NCBI RefSeq assembly: GCF_030848805.1
Contig: NC_092359.1
Location: 15,117,102-15,181,101, forward strand
From: Temnothorax longispinosus
Taxonomy: Eukaryota > Arthropoda > Insecta > Hymenoptera > Formicidae
DNA length: 64,000 bases
Direction of reading: 5' to 3'
Made by a program: the position numbers and the translations under genes. The notes below the pieces were generated by a model. It saw only the letters and a list, made by a program, of their open reading frames with translations. It searched no databases and had not been told where the DNA came from. This document shows, piece by piece, positions 38,901-49,440 of the stretch (position 1 is its first letter; each line of letters starts with the position of its first letter).

Positions 38901-40660
38901 GCAACCTGTTTACATATTAACACAGAAGATGTTATCATAATTTTCTCCATATCGATTTCCGATCAAAAGTGGATGTAGCGTAAGAGAAGGACAACGCCGC
39001 GCCGTTTCCTCGACGATCATGTTTGTCGGTAGACTGAGTCGAACAGGATCGAATATATGCGGTCGGCAAAGGAAAGAAATTTATTCTATATGCTTCGCCT
39101 GACATGGATTCCGCAGGATAAAGGTATCAAGACGAATTCAATGAAGAGAGCCTACCGTCTGTTATTAAGGAACCCACGGGACCCTTCGGATCGTTCGGCA
39201 TAACAAATACCCGCCGAGGGGATCTGAATGGCGACACACGAAATCGATTATCGGGCGGGAGGACCGGGCTGGACCGTTACTAGCTTTTTACGTTCCTCTC
39301 ATATCAAGAGATTCGACCTTGCTCAACTTGCTAAATTGGATCGCTCGGCGAATAAATAACGCTGATTCTATGTAACAAGGTATTCAACTTTCGTGTTTCC
39401 TAAGCGCTGCGCTGTTAATGAGCTCGAAATCGGCGTCGCAAAACAGATAGACGTATTTTTATTCCTCGTAATACTGAATACAATTAAATTGTGTCACAGT
39501 AATAATGTGATACAATGTAGAATTGTATAATAGAATACAAATGCTTTTTTAGTATCCAGTACTGTAAATGTCGTAAAAATACGAGCTTTTTAATATCACG
39601 AATTTTCATCAAATGCAAGAGATACAAGCTCGCTTAAACTACTTTAATGCTTTAATGCACTGTTATATTTAAATTTAATTCAAACTCTCTTTTAAATTCA
39701 GCGTCCAACAATCTTCACGGAATAGAGTAAACATAACTATCGCGGACTGTAGCATTTGCGTATGCTGAGGTCACGTTCTCGCCGTTCTTTCATACCCGCT
39801 CTAAGAAAATAAAGGACGCGGACGTAACGAGCAAACACCAAAAAAGATATTATTACGAGTACGGCGGTACTCGTCGGGCGGCGGAAGAAGAAGAAAAAAG
39901 CGACGTGACAAAGAACGAGGTAGCGGCGTATAGTCGCTAGAAAATGGGGTGGGATGAACAGACAATGCAAGGGTTAGAAGTTAGAGGAACCGGAATGCCG
40001 AGATAGTTGCGCCGCTTATAATTACGAGGCCTTCAAAACTCGATAAATCCAAACGCGGTTGTTTAAGAAACAAATTAGACAAAATGACGATATGAACGTT
40101 TCCAAGACGTCGTCGCCGCTGTCTCGTTTTCGACATTTTCTTTGTCAATTTGCGATTGCGAATTGCAAGAAAACTCGTGGAACGTAATTGTCACTGAAGG
40201 AGACGAAAGGGTTCCCAGGACGAGTGCAAGCAGGAGGGATGTTAAGGGAAAGTAGAAAAGAGGAGAATGAGGTAGATAAAGGGTATAGTAGTTGGATGAG
40301 ATCGTTAAGAGGGTTGTCGAGCATCCTGGATATTGGCCCTGATAATAGACCATCCTCCTAAACGCTCGTTCGCGCTCATCCCGAAAACTCTCAAGAGCGC
40401 ATCCTTCTCTTCTTCTTTCCTCGTACTCGTCTATCCTTCAGATAATTCGTCCATACCTTCGATTCCATCTATTAGACTTCTTCGTTAAGATGTTATATTA
40501 GTTGAATGCAGAATAAAGCAATTACAAACAATGACGATTAATAAAGAGCCGTTTCGAGAGAATTGCCCCAAATCTGTGTAAACCATATTCTTTCAGGCGG
40601 GGGGAGGGGGTTGGTGCATCGCCTTTATTAAGTATATAATAATTAATATACAATATTTTA
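35971..40660. other. No accepted gene; GC-rich island at 36.9-37.7 kb inside
   Basis: If 35818-35970 is a real exon, this begins its first intron. 36940-37720 is GC- and CpG-rich, with overlapping Arg/Thr-rich frames in several directions and no recognisable domain. 38000-38100 is very AT-rich. 40380-40640 contains a pyrimidine-rich tract and a G-rich run (40599-40611). No RNA gene was recognised. Confidence 0.45.
37314..37460. other. Alternating purine-pyrimidine GC-rich tract with short inverted repeats
   Basis: The tract is dense in TGTGTACACACGCGTACGTG-type alternating sequence. Its flanks also pair in part: GTGCTCGTATACTCGTG on the left and GGCACGAGTATAC on the right. The frames across it on both strands are artefacts of the low complexity. 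Z-DNA or cruciform potential is inference. Confidence 0.5.
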
Positions 40661-41553
40661 ATATACCGGGTGTCTCAGACCACCCGTATTACCCGATTTA
40701 TTCGTAAACGCAACATTTTAGAGAAAAATGTTCCAGACTAAAGTTGTATGGTTTCAAGGGGTACATAAGATGGTGTCATTAGTTTTACCTTAAATAGTTG
40801 CTTGAAGGTCACGTAAAGGTCACCTTGAATTTTTTAAATAGAACTACTTACTTTTTATTGCATATTCTTGTAGCTTATCTTGAGGGCTTTCCAAAACACT
40901 ATAAGAAAGTATTTTTTTATTAAGAACTTTTGGAATTATAAGGCTTGAAAGTTCTAGTATTTTGACATAAAATACAAAATATCTTGTAAAACATCAAGTT
41001 TTCGGTAATGTTACCTTAATACTTTTATGCATAGAATAATGAGACGAATCAATTGGTATAAAAAAAGCATAGTTCCTTTAAGAAAAAATATGTAATTTGC
41101 AACACGCATCTGCATACTTTTTCTTAAAAGCAACTATGTCTTTTTTTCATATCAATTGATTCGTCTCATTATTCTGTGCATAAAAGTATTAAGGTAACAT
41201 TACCGAAAACTTGATGTTTTACAAGATATTTTGTATTTTATGTCAAAATACTAGAACTTTCAAGCTTTATAATTCCAAAAGTTCTTAATCAAAAAATACT
41301 TTCTTATAGTGTTTTGGAAAGCCCTCGAAATAAGCTACAAGAATATGCAATAAAAAGTAAGTAATTTTATTTAAAAAAGCAAAATTAAAGGTGACCTTTA
41401 CGTGACCTTCAAGCAACTATTCAAGGTGAAACTAATGACACCATCTTACGTACCCCTTGAAACCATACAACTTTGGTCTGGAACATTTTTTTCTAAAATG
41501 TTGCGTTTACGAATAAATTGGGTGATACGGGTGGTCTGAGACACCCGGTATAT
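40661..41553. mobile_element. Nearly perfect 890-bp foldback element (arms about 420 bp)
   Basis: The left end ATATACCGGGTGTCTCAGAC is repeated exactly as the inverted right end GTCTGAGACACCCGGTATAT. Pairing continues for over 400 bp on each side with few mismatches, for example GATGGTGTCATTAGTTT with AAACTAATGACACCATC, AAGGTCACGTAAAGGTCACC with its complement, and TAATGAGACGAATCAATTG with CAATTGATTCGTCTCATTA. Only about 30 bp at the centre (about 41090-41120) fails to pair. The element has no coding capacity. The ends sit in TA, so a TA or TATA target duplication is possible but cannot be separated from the palindrome itself. Arm identity is high, which suggests recent origin or correction between the arms. 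Confidence 0.92.
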
Positions 41554-42768
41554 CTAATAATTAAGTATATTTAGGTGTTATATATTTTTTTGCTTTTCGT
41601 CGTTTCAAATCGATTGCTGTTAACATAGATGACTTAATACAATTTGATTTGATAATATAATCATAGTGAAACGTCGGTGGATCGCGAGGCGGTATCGATC
41701 GATAACTATAGACTCATTACCTCACCGATCGCCGCCGATCGGTGCTGCCATCGACGATCCTGATAACAATCAATAGAGCATGTATACTCACCCGCGTGCT
41801 TTTCGGCAGCTTGCGCGAGTCCAGAAGTGCGTGGCACTCACTGTCTTGCGAGCCGCCCTCGGAGTCACATCATCTTACTGTCTCGTGCGGGCCGCCCTCG
41901 GGAGCACACACGCCAGCACACACATACACCAGCGTGAGGTGAGTCAATTTATCACATTATTCTCGCTAAAGGAGCTTTATATCCTCCTTATTACAATTAC
42001 GACCCTTCGAGTCTCGTTTTCATATTCGCCTTTTCGCCTCCGGAGAAATTAACAGTACTCCGAACCGAACACAGACATTGAAAATAATTTTTGGCATTGG
42101 ATGATTCGTTTTTTCGTAATACAAATACCTGAGAATGACTTGAATTCAGATTGCAAAATAACATCAAACACGATCGATACATTCAAGTCGTTTATACGGT
42201 TCATTTACCGCGAGAGATTCACTTTATATGACAAACGTGTACCTATATAAGCGCGTCACTTCGGCGTGCAAGCTGGAAATTAATTCAAGATTAAAACCAA
42301 CATTTAAGTGCGCCTGGCATCCCCCACTTAGTCGCGATCTCCGAAAACTAAATCTCGAATCACAGATTAATTTGACACGCGCCGGTTTAATGTCAACCAA
42401 AGCGACAAGAATGCCAGGAATCTGAAATTCCATTGGTCCAAATATATTCAGCCGGATTCGAGATTACATACCGCGTATATACGTATGAAGCCTATGTACG
42501 TATAGGGCTGACACCACATTCAGTTTTCACCTTAATTATTTTCACAAAGATGGCAGTCAGTGCATGCGATGAAAGCTAAATGTATTTTCCTCAATTGACA
42601 GAAATGATATATGATCTGAAGTTAATTAATAACATAAGAAACGCATCAGATATAACTCAAGCATTTCTCGTTTATACACTGACTACATTTTCAGTTAGCA
42701 ATCTATCATAATTGTTTGATCAATCGTCGTTATATTTAATATTATATTTAATAATTAATTAGAAAAGA
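41554..42768. other. No accepted gene; CpG-rich patch with opposed splice-donor matches
   Basis: 41660-41940 is CpG-rich. It holds GAG|GTGAGT on the plus strand (donor at 41938) and CGG|GTGAGTAT on the minus strand (donor at 41791-41786). Between them is a direct duplication of about 38 bp whose units share GCCGCCCTCGG (41852 and 41891). This could be a pair of leader exons, but nothing further supports it. The rest is AT-rich and empty. Confidence 0.35.
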
Positions 42769-43045
42769 TATCATTTTCAGTCGGGCTGGATTTTGCTAGT
42801 CTAATAATAATATTTCTGTGTAAATTTGGTATACTTTTTCCAACTCGGTGAACTGCGCGCCGATTATTCTTAAAGCAATAAACCCACAAAGTTAAATTGA
42901 TAATTGATTTAACATATGATGCTAATAAGCATCCATTCATTCACTAAAGAATTTATTACGAAAAATATTACCCCAGCCAGGGTTCGAGTCTGGATTTACA
43001 ATTCGACAGTCGTCTTTACCAATTTGACCACTAAGACATGTGGTG
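42769..43045 (-). mobile_element. tRNA-headed SINE
   Basis: On the minus strand the 5' end looks like a tRNA. A box-A match, TGGTCAAATTGG (43030-43019), is followed 28 nt later by a box-B match, GACTCGAACCC (42990-42980), within a T-arm CCAGA/CCTGG. These would be the internal RNA polymerase III promoter. The anticodon arm and acceptor stem are not intact, so this is not a working tRNA gene. Downstream on the minus strand, the body carries the ATCGGCGCGCAGTTCA and AATATTATTATTAGACTA blocks also found at 1866-2035. The 3' end is AT-rich near 42769. A target duplication could not be fixed. Similarity to tRNA is seen; the SINE assignment follows from the head-plus-repeated-body structure. Confidence 0.65.
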
Positions 43046-44833
43046 ATGTTTATCACAATAACATTAATAATTATTTAATATTCTAATTATAAGATAACTC
43101 TTTAAGGAATTAGTGATCATGCTTCGTAATCAAATATAGTCTTATTTTAAGAGAAAATTTGTTTCTTTTGCCAGCCGTGCAACTTTTGAAAACATATAGA
43201 AAATAATTTACGTCATTAAGCGTTTTACGAATATTATTATACGTTCTAGATGGAAAATCTTTTTGGGCGGAGTGAAGAACGCGAGAATTCGTTTAACTCG
43301 ATCCCAGAGCTACGACGGATTCGACCGGTTTTTTGTATCGCAATTTGCGATGTTAATCAAAATTACGAAAGAGCCACGGCGATGGAAAGTATAAGGCTAT
43401 CATGAAAAGCCGCTTATGCAAATCTTCGGACAGCTGTCTCGGGTAAGAAAAAGACTTTCTATGTAATGGCGAGCGCATATATCCGTCTATATAAATTATA
43501 CGTATATATAAACGTTTCGACATTGAGATAGATCTAGCGCAAAGTTCCTCCTTTGCTTTCTTTTTTCCGTCGACGGTCGTCTTCTTTGTCCGTGCGCGCT
43601 CTCCTGCCAGTCAGCCTTTTCTACCGATATAATTAACGACATGAGTTATTCTCTGTTAGATTCTAGACTTAACGGGTCGCTTTACGACGGTGAAGGCACC
43701 GTAACGCTTCAAAAGCTTGCGCGTAAAATGTATGCAGTTTAACGAGCGGTTAACGTACTACGATCGTCTCAAATCTTCAGCCGTATCTTTTGGAAGGAGC
43801 AAAGTCATTCTCACGGATAGAAATATTCGTTTAATATAAAAAAATGCCTATATATATAAAAGCGTATCTATATATAAACTTAAAATATGCAAGCATTAAT
43901 AAATTATAATAAGAAACTTATTATTTAAAGATCCGTATTTATAGTCGCGTTATTATTAACGAGAAAAAGTATTATTATCGCATGTCGTTGAATTAAACCT
44001 CGATTAACAATGTAGCTTTCAAAATGTTCTCGATCAAGCAAAATTAATCATTATCTTAGGCGATAATATTTTATATTTAAAAAATCGAAATAATTTAGAG
44101 AAATAATACGTAATAAGTTTCTTTAAGATCACATCCAGATATGTCTCACGTCGCATTTTAAATTCTGCACCCAATTTCAACGTAATACGTCTATTATTCT
44201 CGAATTGAAAGCGCGCGGAGATACGTGAATTATTGAATCGAATGATTTAAATAACGGAGAGCGATGATAAATCATTTATTAGTACATGTATTTTGCAGGA
44301 TTTATGCATTCGCGGAACATATTGTGCGCGCAATACTAAATTTTCGATGTTTTCGAAATTCCATCGTGTTCTTAATTAGACAGTAACTTGACTTTATTAA
44401 TCGCATCGCGCCACGCGGTTTCACGTCATTGGAATCTCATGATATATACTTACAGGCGGCAGTTATTTTTTAACAATGCTTAAATTATTTTTCCATGTCG
44501 TTTTGCGAATCGATTTAAATGTGATTCGCTTACTATTTTCGAATTGAGTTGAAGTTGAGACTGTTGAGAGCACAGAGTATATAGGTAATAGTGGTAATAC
44601 GCGAGTCGCCGGATTCAGTTTACATAACACAGAGCCACGATCGTTTATCAATAATCGGTTAGAAATACAAGGAAGAAAACATTCGGCTTACACTGTTACA
44701 TTCCATTTCATAGCACGGTACGTTAAATATTTCGGAACATAAACCAACTAGCGCGGCCTTGGTATTTGTTGTTGTACATACCCCGTACTGAGCGTTATGT
44801 TTACACACGAGGTCGCCGCGCTATCATTTGTTC
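43046..44833. other. No gene seen
   Basis: 43540-43780 is a slightly CpG-richer patch. The rest is AT-rich with short frames. Nothing was recognised. Confidence 0.5.
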
Positions 44834-45042
44834 AGTGAAACTCGAGCGAGCAGGTAGTGGCGTGAAATCGCTCCGCGTGTGTATTGTCTTTTAGATACTT
44901 TTATAGAAACGCGATTATCGAAACGTTTAACAATTATTGTTCCGCGGCGTTGATTAATTCTTACAATTAACGAATATCGAGGCGACACGGCTGTTTATTG
45001 AAGCAGGACACCTCGATTTATGTCTCCGAAATAAAAATCGAA
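44834..45042 (+). ncRNA. Putative untranslated first exon (initiator to GTAAGT donor)
   Basis: An arthropod-type initiator TTCAGTG lies at 44832-44838, followed by GC-rich leader-like sequence including AGCAGGTAGTGGCGTGAAAT near the position of a downstream promoter element. A strong donor, GAA|GTAAGTAG, occurs at 45043. The only ATG near the end (45020) is followed by an early stop, so this would be noncoding 5' leader. The call rests on promoter-like and donor-like matches only. The alternative is chance matches in a CpG-rich patch. Confidence 0.25.
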
Positions 45043-45485
45043 GTAAGTAGAAACAAAATTGTCATAATTGTTCCAATGAGAAATTTAGCGAGCAACAATT
45101 ATCTTATGACATTTCTCACGCTTGGATTCGGATTTATTTCTTGCTCTTTGAGTCTTTTGCCTTTTGCCGAGTAAATGTATCAAATCTCGACCGCATTTTT
45201 TGGAACTATTTATCGTATCCTGATTAGTCATTGGCTCGATTTAGTTAATTGTCTATGCGTCTCGCATGAAAATAGAATCAGATATAGACTTTTGGTCTTT
45301 TGGACCATATATTTAGGAAGAAATAAACGGAAAGTAAGCTGCTATTATGGACAAGGGGGAAGGTGGATAAGATGACGCAGGAGGGGAAATCACGAACTGA
45401 ATTTCACAAATTTCGTTTAGACTCGGAAACGTTCGGACTAGACGGACGCTCGAGAACACACGGCGTGATCGCGTGCGTGATTGTC

Positions 45486-48049
45486 GCTCGCACCAGTGTT
45501 ACCAGATAGCTAAACTGAATCTCCCCAACATGTTCATGAATTTTCCCCAAAATTTCCCCAAATTGTTCATAAATTTTCCCCAAATATCCCCAAATGTATT
45601 AATGTATAAATCGCTACCCTGCTTTTGTGTAAAGCGCCTAATTTAAAAATTTATGTCTTTTATGGATTGATAAAAGGTAATACCAATATTGCTAATTCAT
45701 GAGGGAGTACACTGGCGGTGCATCTTGCTTGTCGCGCTGGGTCTAAATATAACCAAGTCAGGCGTGATATCATGCATAGGCATAAAACAGACAATTACCA
45801 CGCAACCGTAAATCGTACCCAGCTGCGTAATATTTAAACGTGCTACAGATTTACTGTAACATTTATAGAAATTATATATTTAACGCCTCGCATTTTCGTT
45901 CACGCTTTACATAAATACAAAAAAAATGTAGACCCCGATACTCGTGTAGTTTACTGCAATAGAGAAATCATTAGTGTTTATGTCATTATATTTAAATGAT
46001 ATAGTACACATTTTCTGATATATTATATACCTATTACATCATATTTAAACATTATATAATATAATCCAATATCTTTCTTCCTTACTAGAATAAGTATCAA
46101 ACATAATACAGAGAAGAGAATTATTTTATACAGCTATAGATTATATAGTTATAGATAGCAATATATAATTATATAAAAAGCAGTATATAAAACTATGCAA
46201 TAATATACATATTATAGATATATTATTGCATAGTTATACCAACATAATTAAACATAACACAGTTATACATAGATGAACATAAAATAATTATGTATATATG
46301 AACATAACATAACATAAATGAACACTTAAAGTTACGTACATGAAAATATGTCGAATATTTCATCTTGCTCAATTTCTGTATTTTCAACCAAGTACATATT
46401 TTCAGAGTTAAACTTCTTAAGCATATTTATTGTTGGCTGAAAGTTTTTACACCCTTGTGGCATATTAAACCGTATCCGCATAATTGCATCTGCAGTTTTT
46501 ACAGCCATTCTATTCCTTAACTTGTTTTTTATTACATTCATTATCGAAAAAGCGCGCTCAACTACAGCATTTGAAAAAGGCAAACACAGCATTGCCAAAG
46601 CAAATTTTGTAATATTGCCAAATTGTTGTTGGCCAGCAGAGTTCTGATACTGAAAAACTTCAACCCAAAATTCTTCTGGAGTAGATAATTTACTCCACTG
46701 TTTGGTATGAAGAATATTCCATTCATCTATAGTCATATCAATATTTTTACATATGTTTTTAAATGCTACAACTAATTCAATTATCTTCGGCTTTATTTGT
46801 GACGTTGCTAGCTGTGGAGAAAGCAAGCTTATTTTTTCCAATAATTTAATATTGTCAGGGATTCGGTTCTGTAGCTGTTCACACAAACAGATCAAGAAGT
46901 CACGACATTTCTCTTTGATTACTTTAAGTTCGTGATGAGGCAAGCCAGAAGCTGCTTGTTCGAAAGAATACCCAAAATCGATAGCCTCAATTCTCATTAC
47001 ATAATCTTTGAAGTTAAAGCTAGCAAGATTTTTTTTTTCCAATTGTAGTCTTGATGGAGGTATAAGGATATTCATATAATAGTATAAAAGAGAGTGCAAA
47101 TCATCTAAAAGTTTAAGAGAATTAGCATTTTCTGCTTGGAACGTTTTGTTAATCTCCGTCAGAAGTTTTAACATATGCTTCAAGAAAGTTAAGTAAACAA
47201 AATTAGACTGTGTATTAAACATATTATACAGTTGGTCAGCTGTGTAGCATCTCTCCTTATCTTTTACTATATTAAAGTGAAGTTTTAGAGCATCCCATTG
47301 ATCAATTATTTTTGTTATTGCTTCACATCTTGCTAACCACCGTGTACCTGATAATTTGTCAATTTTAAGAGGTTTCTTATCTTCTAAGACTTTATATAAT
47401 TTTGCATACTCAATTTGACGCTTAGAGCTGCAAGAAAACCAGTTGTGGCACTCTTTAACAATAAAATCTAGATTTCTTGGTAAGCATTTACAAGAATATT
47501 CAGCAGCCAAATGACAAACCCATTACACTAAACTACAAGTTCACTATATTTTTCTTTTTAAATGAAGAAGAGAATGACAAACACATTTAACTACTACAAG
47601 TTCACTATTAGTTTCTTTTAAAATTGAAGAAAATGAATGATGTTTACCTATCATAACATTTGGCTCCATCAACTCCAATTCCAATCAGATTTTCCATTTT
47701 AAGGCCATCTTTTAAGATTTGATTTTTAAAAGCTGATATTAACGTATTACATCAACACCACCTCTATCTCTATTAATCTATAGAAAGTTGTTACAGTCTT
47801 TTCTATATGCCTTTTTTTTCTTTATACTACTAGCTTTTTTTTCACTTCTTAACATAAAGAAGTCACATAACTGCTTATTTACTATTTTTATTGTCACAAA
47901 ATATCTAATACCGTCGTAACCGTGAAAGCACCTTCAAAAGGCAAAGAATTTTCTTGGTATCCACTGCTGTACTTCATCGATGATCAATGAGTATGTCCAT
48001 TATTTTCCAAGATAACGTAAAACATTTCCCCATGTGAAAAGGCTCGCAC
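45486..48049 (-). mobile_element. Degenerate hAT DNA transposon with candidate 8-bp target duplication
   Basis: The left terminus CAGTGTTACCAGATAGC at 45494 has the CAGTGTTnCCAG form usual for hAT ends of this group. It is followed by about five TTCCCCAAA-type subterminal repeats (45520-45597), which in hAT elements are transposase-binding regions. The 8 bp before it, GCTCGCAC (45486-45493), recurs at 48042-48049, immediately outside the remnant of the transposase gene; hAT elements duplicate 8 bp. A TTTCCCCA motif lies close to the right end (48025-48032). The expected inverted right terminus is not visible there, so that end is eroded or rearranged. Both flanks are CpG-rich and the interior is AT-rich, which fits insertion into a CpG-rich promoter or leader. 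Confidence 0.65.
46331..48000 (-). pseudogene. hAT transposase pseudogene (ZNF862-like type)
   Basis: The longest intact frame covers 46332-47510 (392 codons) and gives the C-terminal two-thirds. Near residue 54 it has SGTRWLARCEAI, and at 308-335 the hAT dimerisation block LCLPFSNAVVERAFS followed by NKLRNRM; the Glu in VERAFS is at the position of the third catalytic acidic residue. Upstream on the same strand the protein continues in broken frames: VVVKCVCHS with the CxxH motif (about 47590), LISAFKNQILKDG and MENLIGIGVDGA (about 47660-47735), and SLIIDE followed in a shifted frame by STAVDTKKILCLL (about 47940-47990), where the Asp of LIIDE is the likely first catalytic residue. Frameshifts near 47658 and 47975, an in-frame stop just before 47510 and a diverged 63-bp tandem duplication (47511-47573 and 47574-47636) inactivate it. 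The N-terminal BED zinc finger is not visible. It cannot encode a full transposase. Confidence 0.9.
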
Positions 48050-48558
48050 GCACACACCAAAGCGGCAACTACGTCCGTGTGCTGTCGCGCGTCCGAATGT
48101 TTCCGACTCTAACCGAAGTTTGTCGAGTTCAAGTCGTCATTTTCCTTCCCGCGTTCCCGTGCGCAATTACCTCGCAGGCTTACATTTCGCTTATTTCTTC
48201 ATTCTTTTTGTGTTTCATACAAATCTTTCGGTTGTTAGTGGAATATCGCGAAACGCCACGAGTGTCGTTTGCGAATCATAGCGTCATGTGTTGTAATTTC
48301 GGAAGAAATCGACGGAAGTCGGAATACATTTAATAAAGTGCGTGTCGCGTGCGATTAACATCGGAAGTACCGTGCAAAGTGCCGCGCGATCATTGTATTC
48401 TGATATAATTAGTGCGCGCGCGATCACAATTTATCGTGTTTCAGCAGCGAGTGAATATTGTGTGGGTATCACGAAGAAGCTGTACTTAACAAAGGAACAA
48501 GGGAGAAGACGGAGGTCCGGGAAGGCATCGGGCGACGCGACGGCGGAGAAACCGTGGG
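48042..48558 (+). ncRNA. Putative CpG-rich leader exon with GTGAGT donor
   Basis: The sequence to the right of the hAT element is rich in CpG (GTCGCGCGTCCG, GTGCGCGCGCGATC) and ends in a strong donor, GTGGG|GTGAGTAA, at 48559. It contains short open frames, for instance an ATG at 48097 that stays open to about 48330, but none continues through the donor with a convincing protein. It looks like a 5' untranslated exon. The true 5' end is unknown. If the hAT target duplication is correct, this exon or its promoter originally continued into 45420-45493. A second small exon lies at 49122-49170. No host gene could be named. Confidence 0.35.
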
Positions 48559-48608
48559 GTGAGTAATTTACCATTTTCTCTATTTGTGTTTATTATGAAA
48601 TTTTATAA

Positions 48609-48996
48609 AAGGAGCTTTCCAGCAAATCGACACAAACGTCGTTCTATATATTAGTTGCTTTTCATTTACACTCAAGTGATCTGAGTCATTTTGTATTTAC
48701 CTGCTTATTTTGATGACAAAGCTAACGCATAATAATACAGGTCCATAGCCTCACTGTTAATGTGAGTTTATTACATTCATTAAAGCACAATTGGTCTCGA
48801 TTGTGGATAAAAACTCAGTTGAATCTCACTTGCCAGCATGCAGAAAGAACGTGCATGAGTAGTGACGTCACAAGTGAGAATTATCTGAGTTTTGATGTAA
48901 ATGGAAAGCAACTATTCTTTCTTTTTTGGCAATGAGTAACAGAGACAAAACGACACTTGTGTCGACTTGTGTCGCTTATTGCTGGAAAGTTCCCAA
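48609..48996. mobile_element. MITE with inverted ends (about 390 bp)
   Basis: The left end AGCTTTCCAGCAA, then CGACACAA, GTCGTT and TAGTTGCTTTTCATTTACA, is matched inverted on the right by TGTAAATGGAAAGCAACTA, AACGACAC, TTGTGTCG and TTGCTGGAAAGTT. A second, inner pairing exists (CTGAGT with ACTCAG and a GTGAGTTTATTACATTCATT region). The element is noncoding. It lies between two donor-bearing candidate exons, so it would be intronic. Confidence 0.75.
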
Positions 48997-49121
48997 AAGC
49001 TTGTATACTTAAGAAAAACTCTTTTTCGGAAATACAATTATTTAATGCCCGTGATAATTATTTTTTGAAATAGCAATTATTCCGAGGACTGTTCTAATTC
49101 AAATACATTTGTGTTTTGCAG

Positions 49122-49170
49122 TTTTCGACACAGTTTGCATTGCAACTGCCGCTGTTGCGTCATCATATCG
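49122..49170 (+). ncRNA. Putative 49-nt exon between AG acceptor and GTGAGT donor
   Basis: A short segment is flanked on the left by a pyrimidine-rich acceptor, TTTGTGTTTTGCAG, and on the right by ATCG|GTGAGTCA. Both sites are good matches to insect splice sites and are correctly oriented with the donor at 48559. It would be a second small leader exon on the plus strand. The exon has no ATG. The pair of sites could be chance. Confidence 0.35.
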
Positions 49171-49440
49171 GTGAGTCATAAATTATTTTTTATTAAATTA
49201 AGGTAATAGATCTGTGAAGATAAATTGTATATAATATATATCTGGTATGTTTGTATAAAATATATGCATATGTGTATATAAATATATGCATCAAAGAAAG
49301 AATATATAATACTATAAATAAATATAACATTTCAAAGATCCATTGCCTTAAAATGAATAGGTTATTTATTTCAAAATTAGATTCAATATATAATTCTGGA
49401 AGTTTATAATATATAGGGTGTAAGTATTGGTCGATTTATT

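Noticed and set aside
42965..43045. Functional tRNA gene
   Set aside because: Box A and B are present, but the anticodon and acceptor stems do not pair, and the sequence continues into a repeated body, so it is called a SINE head.
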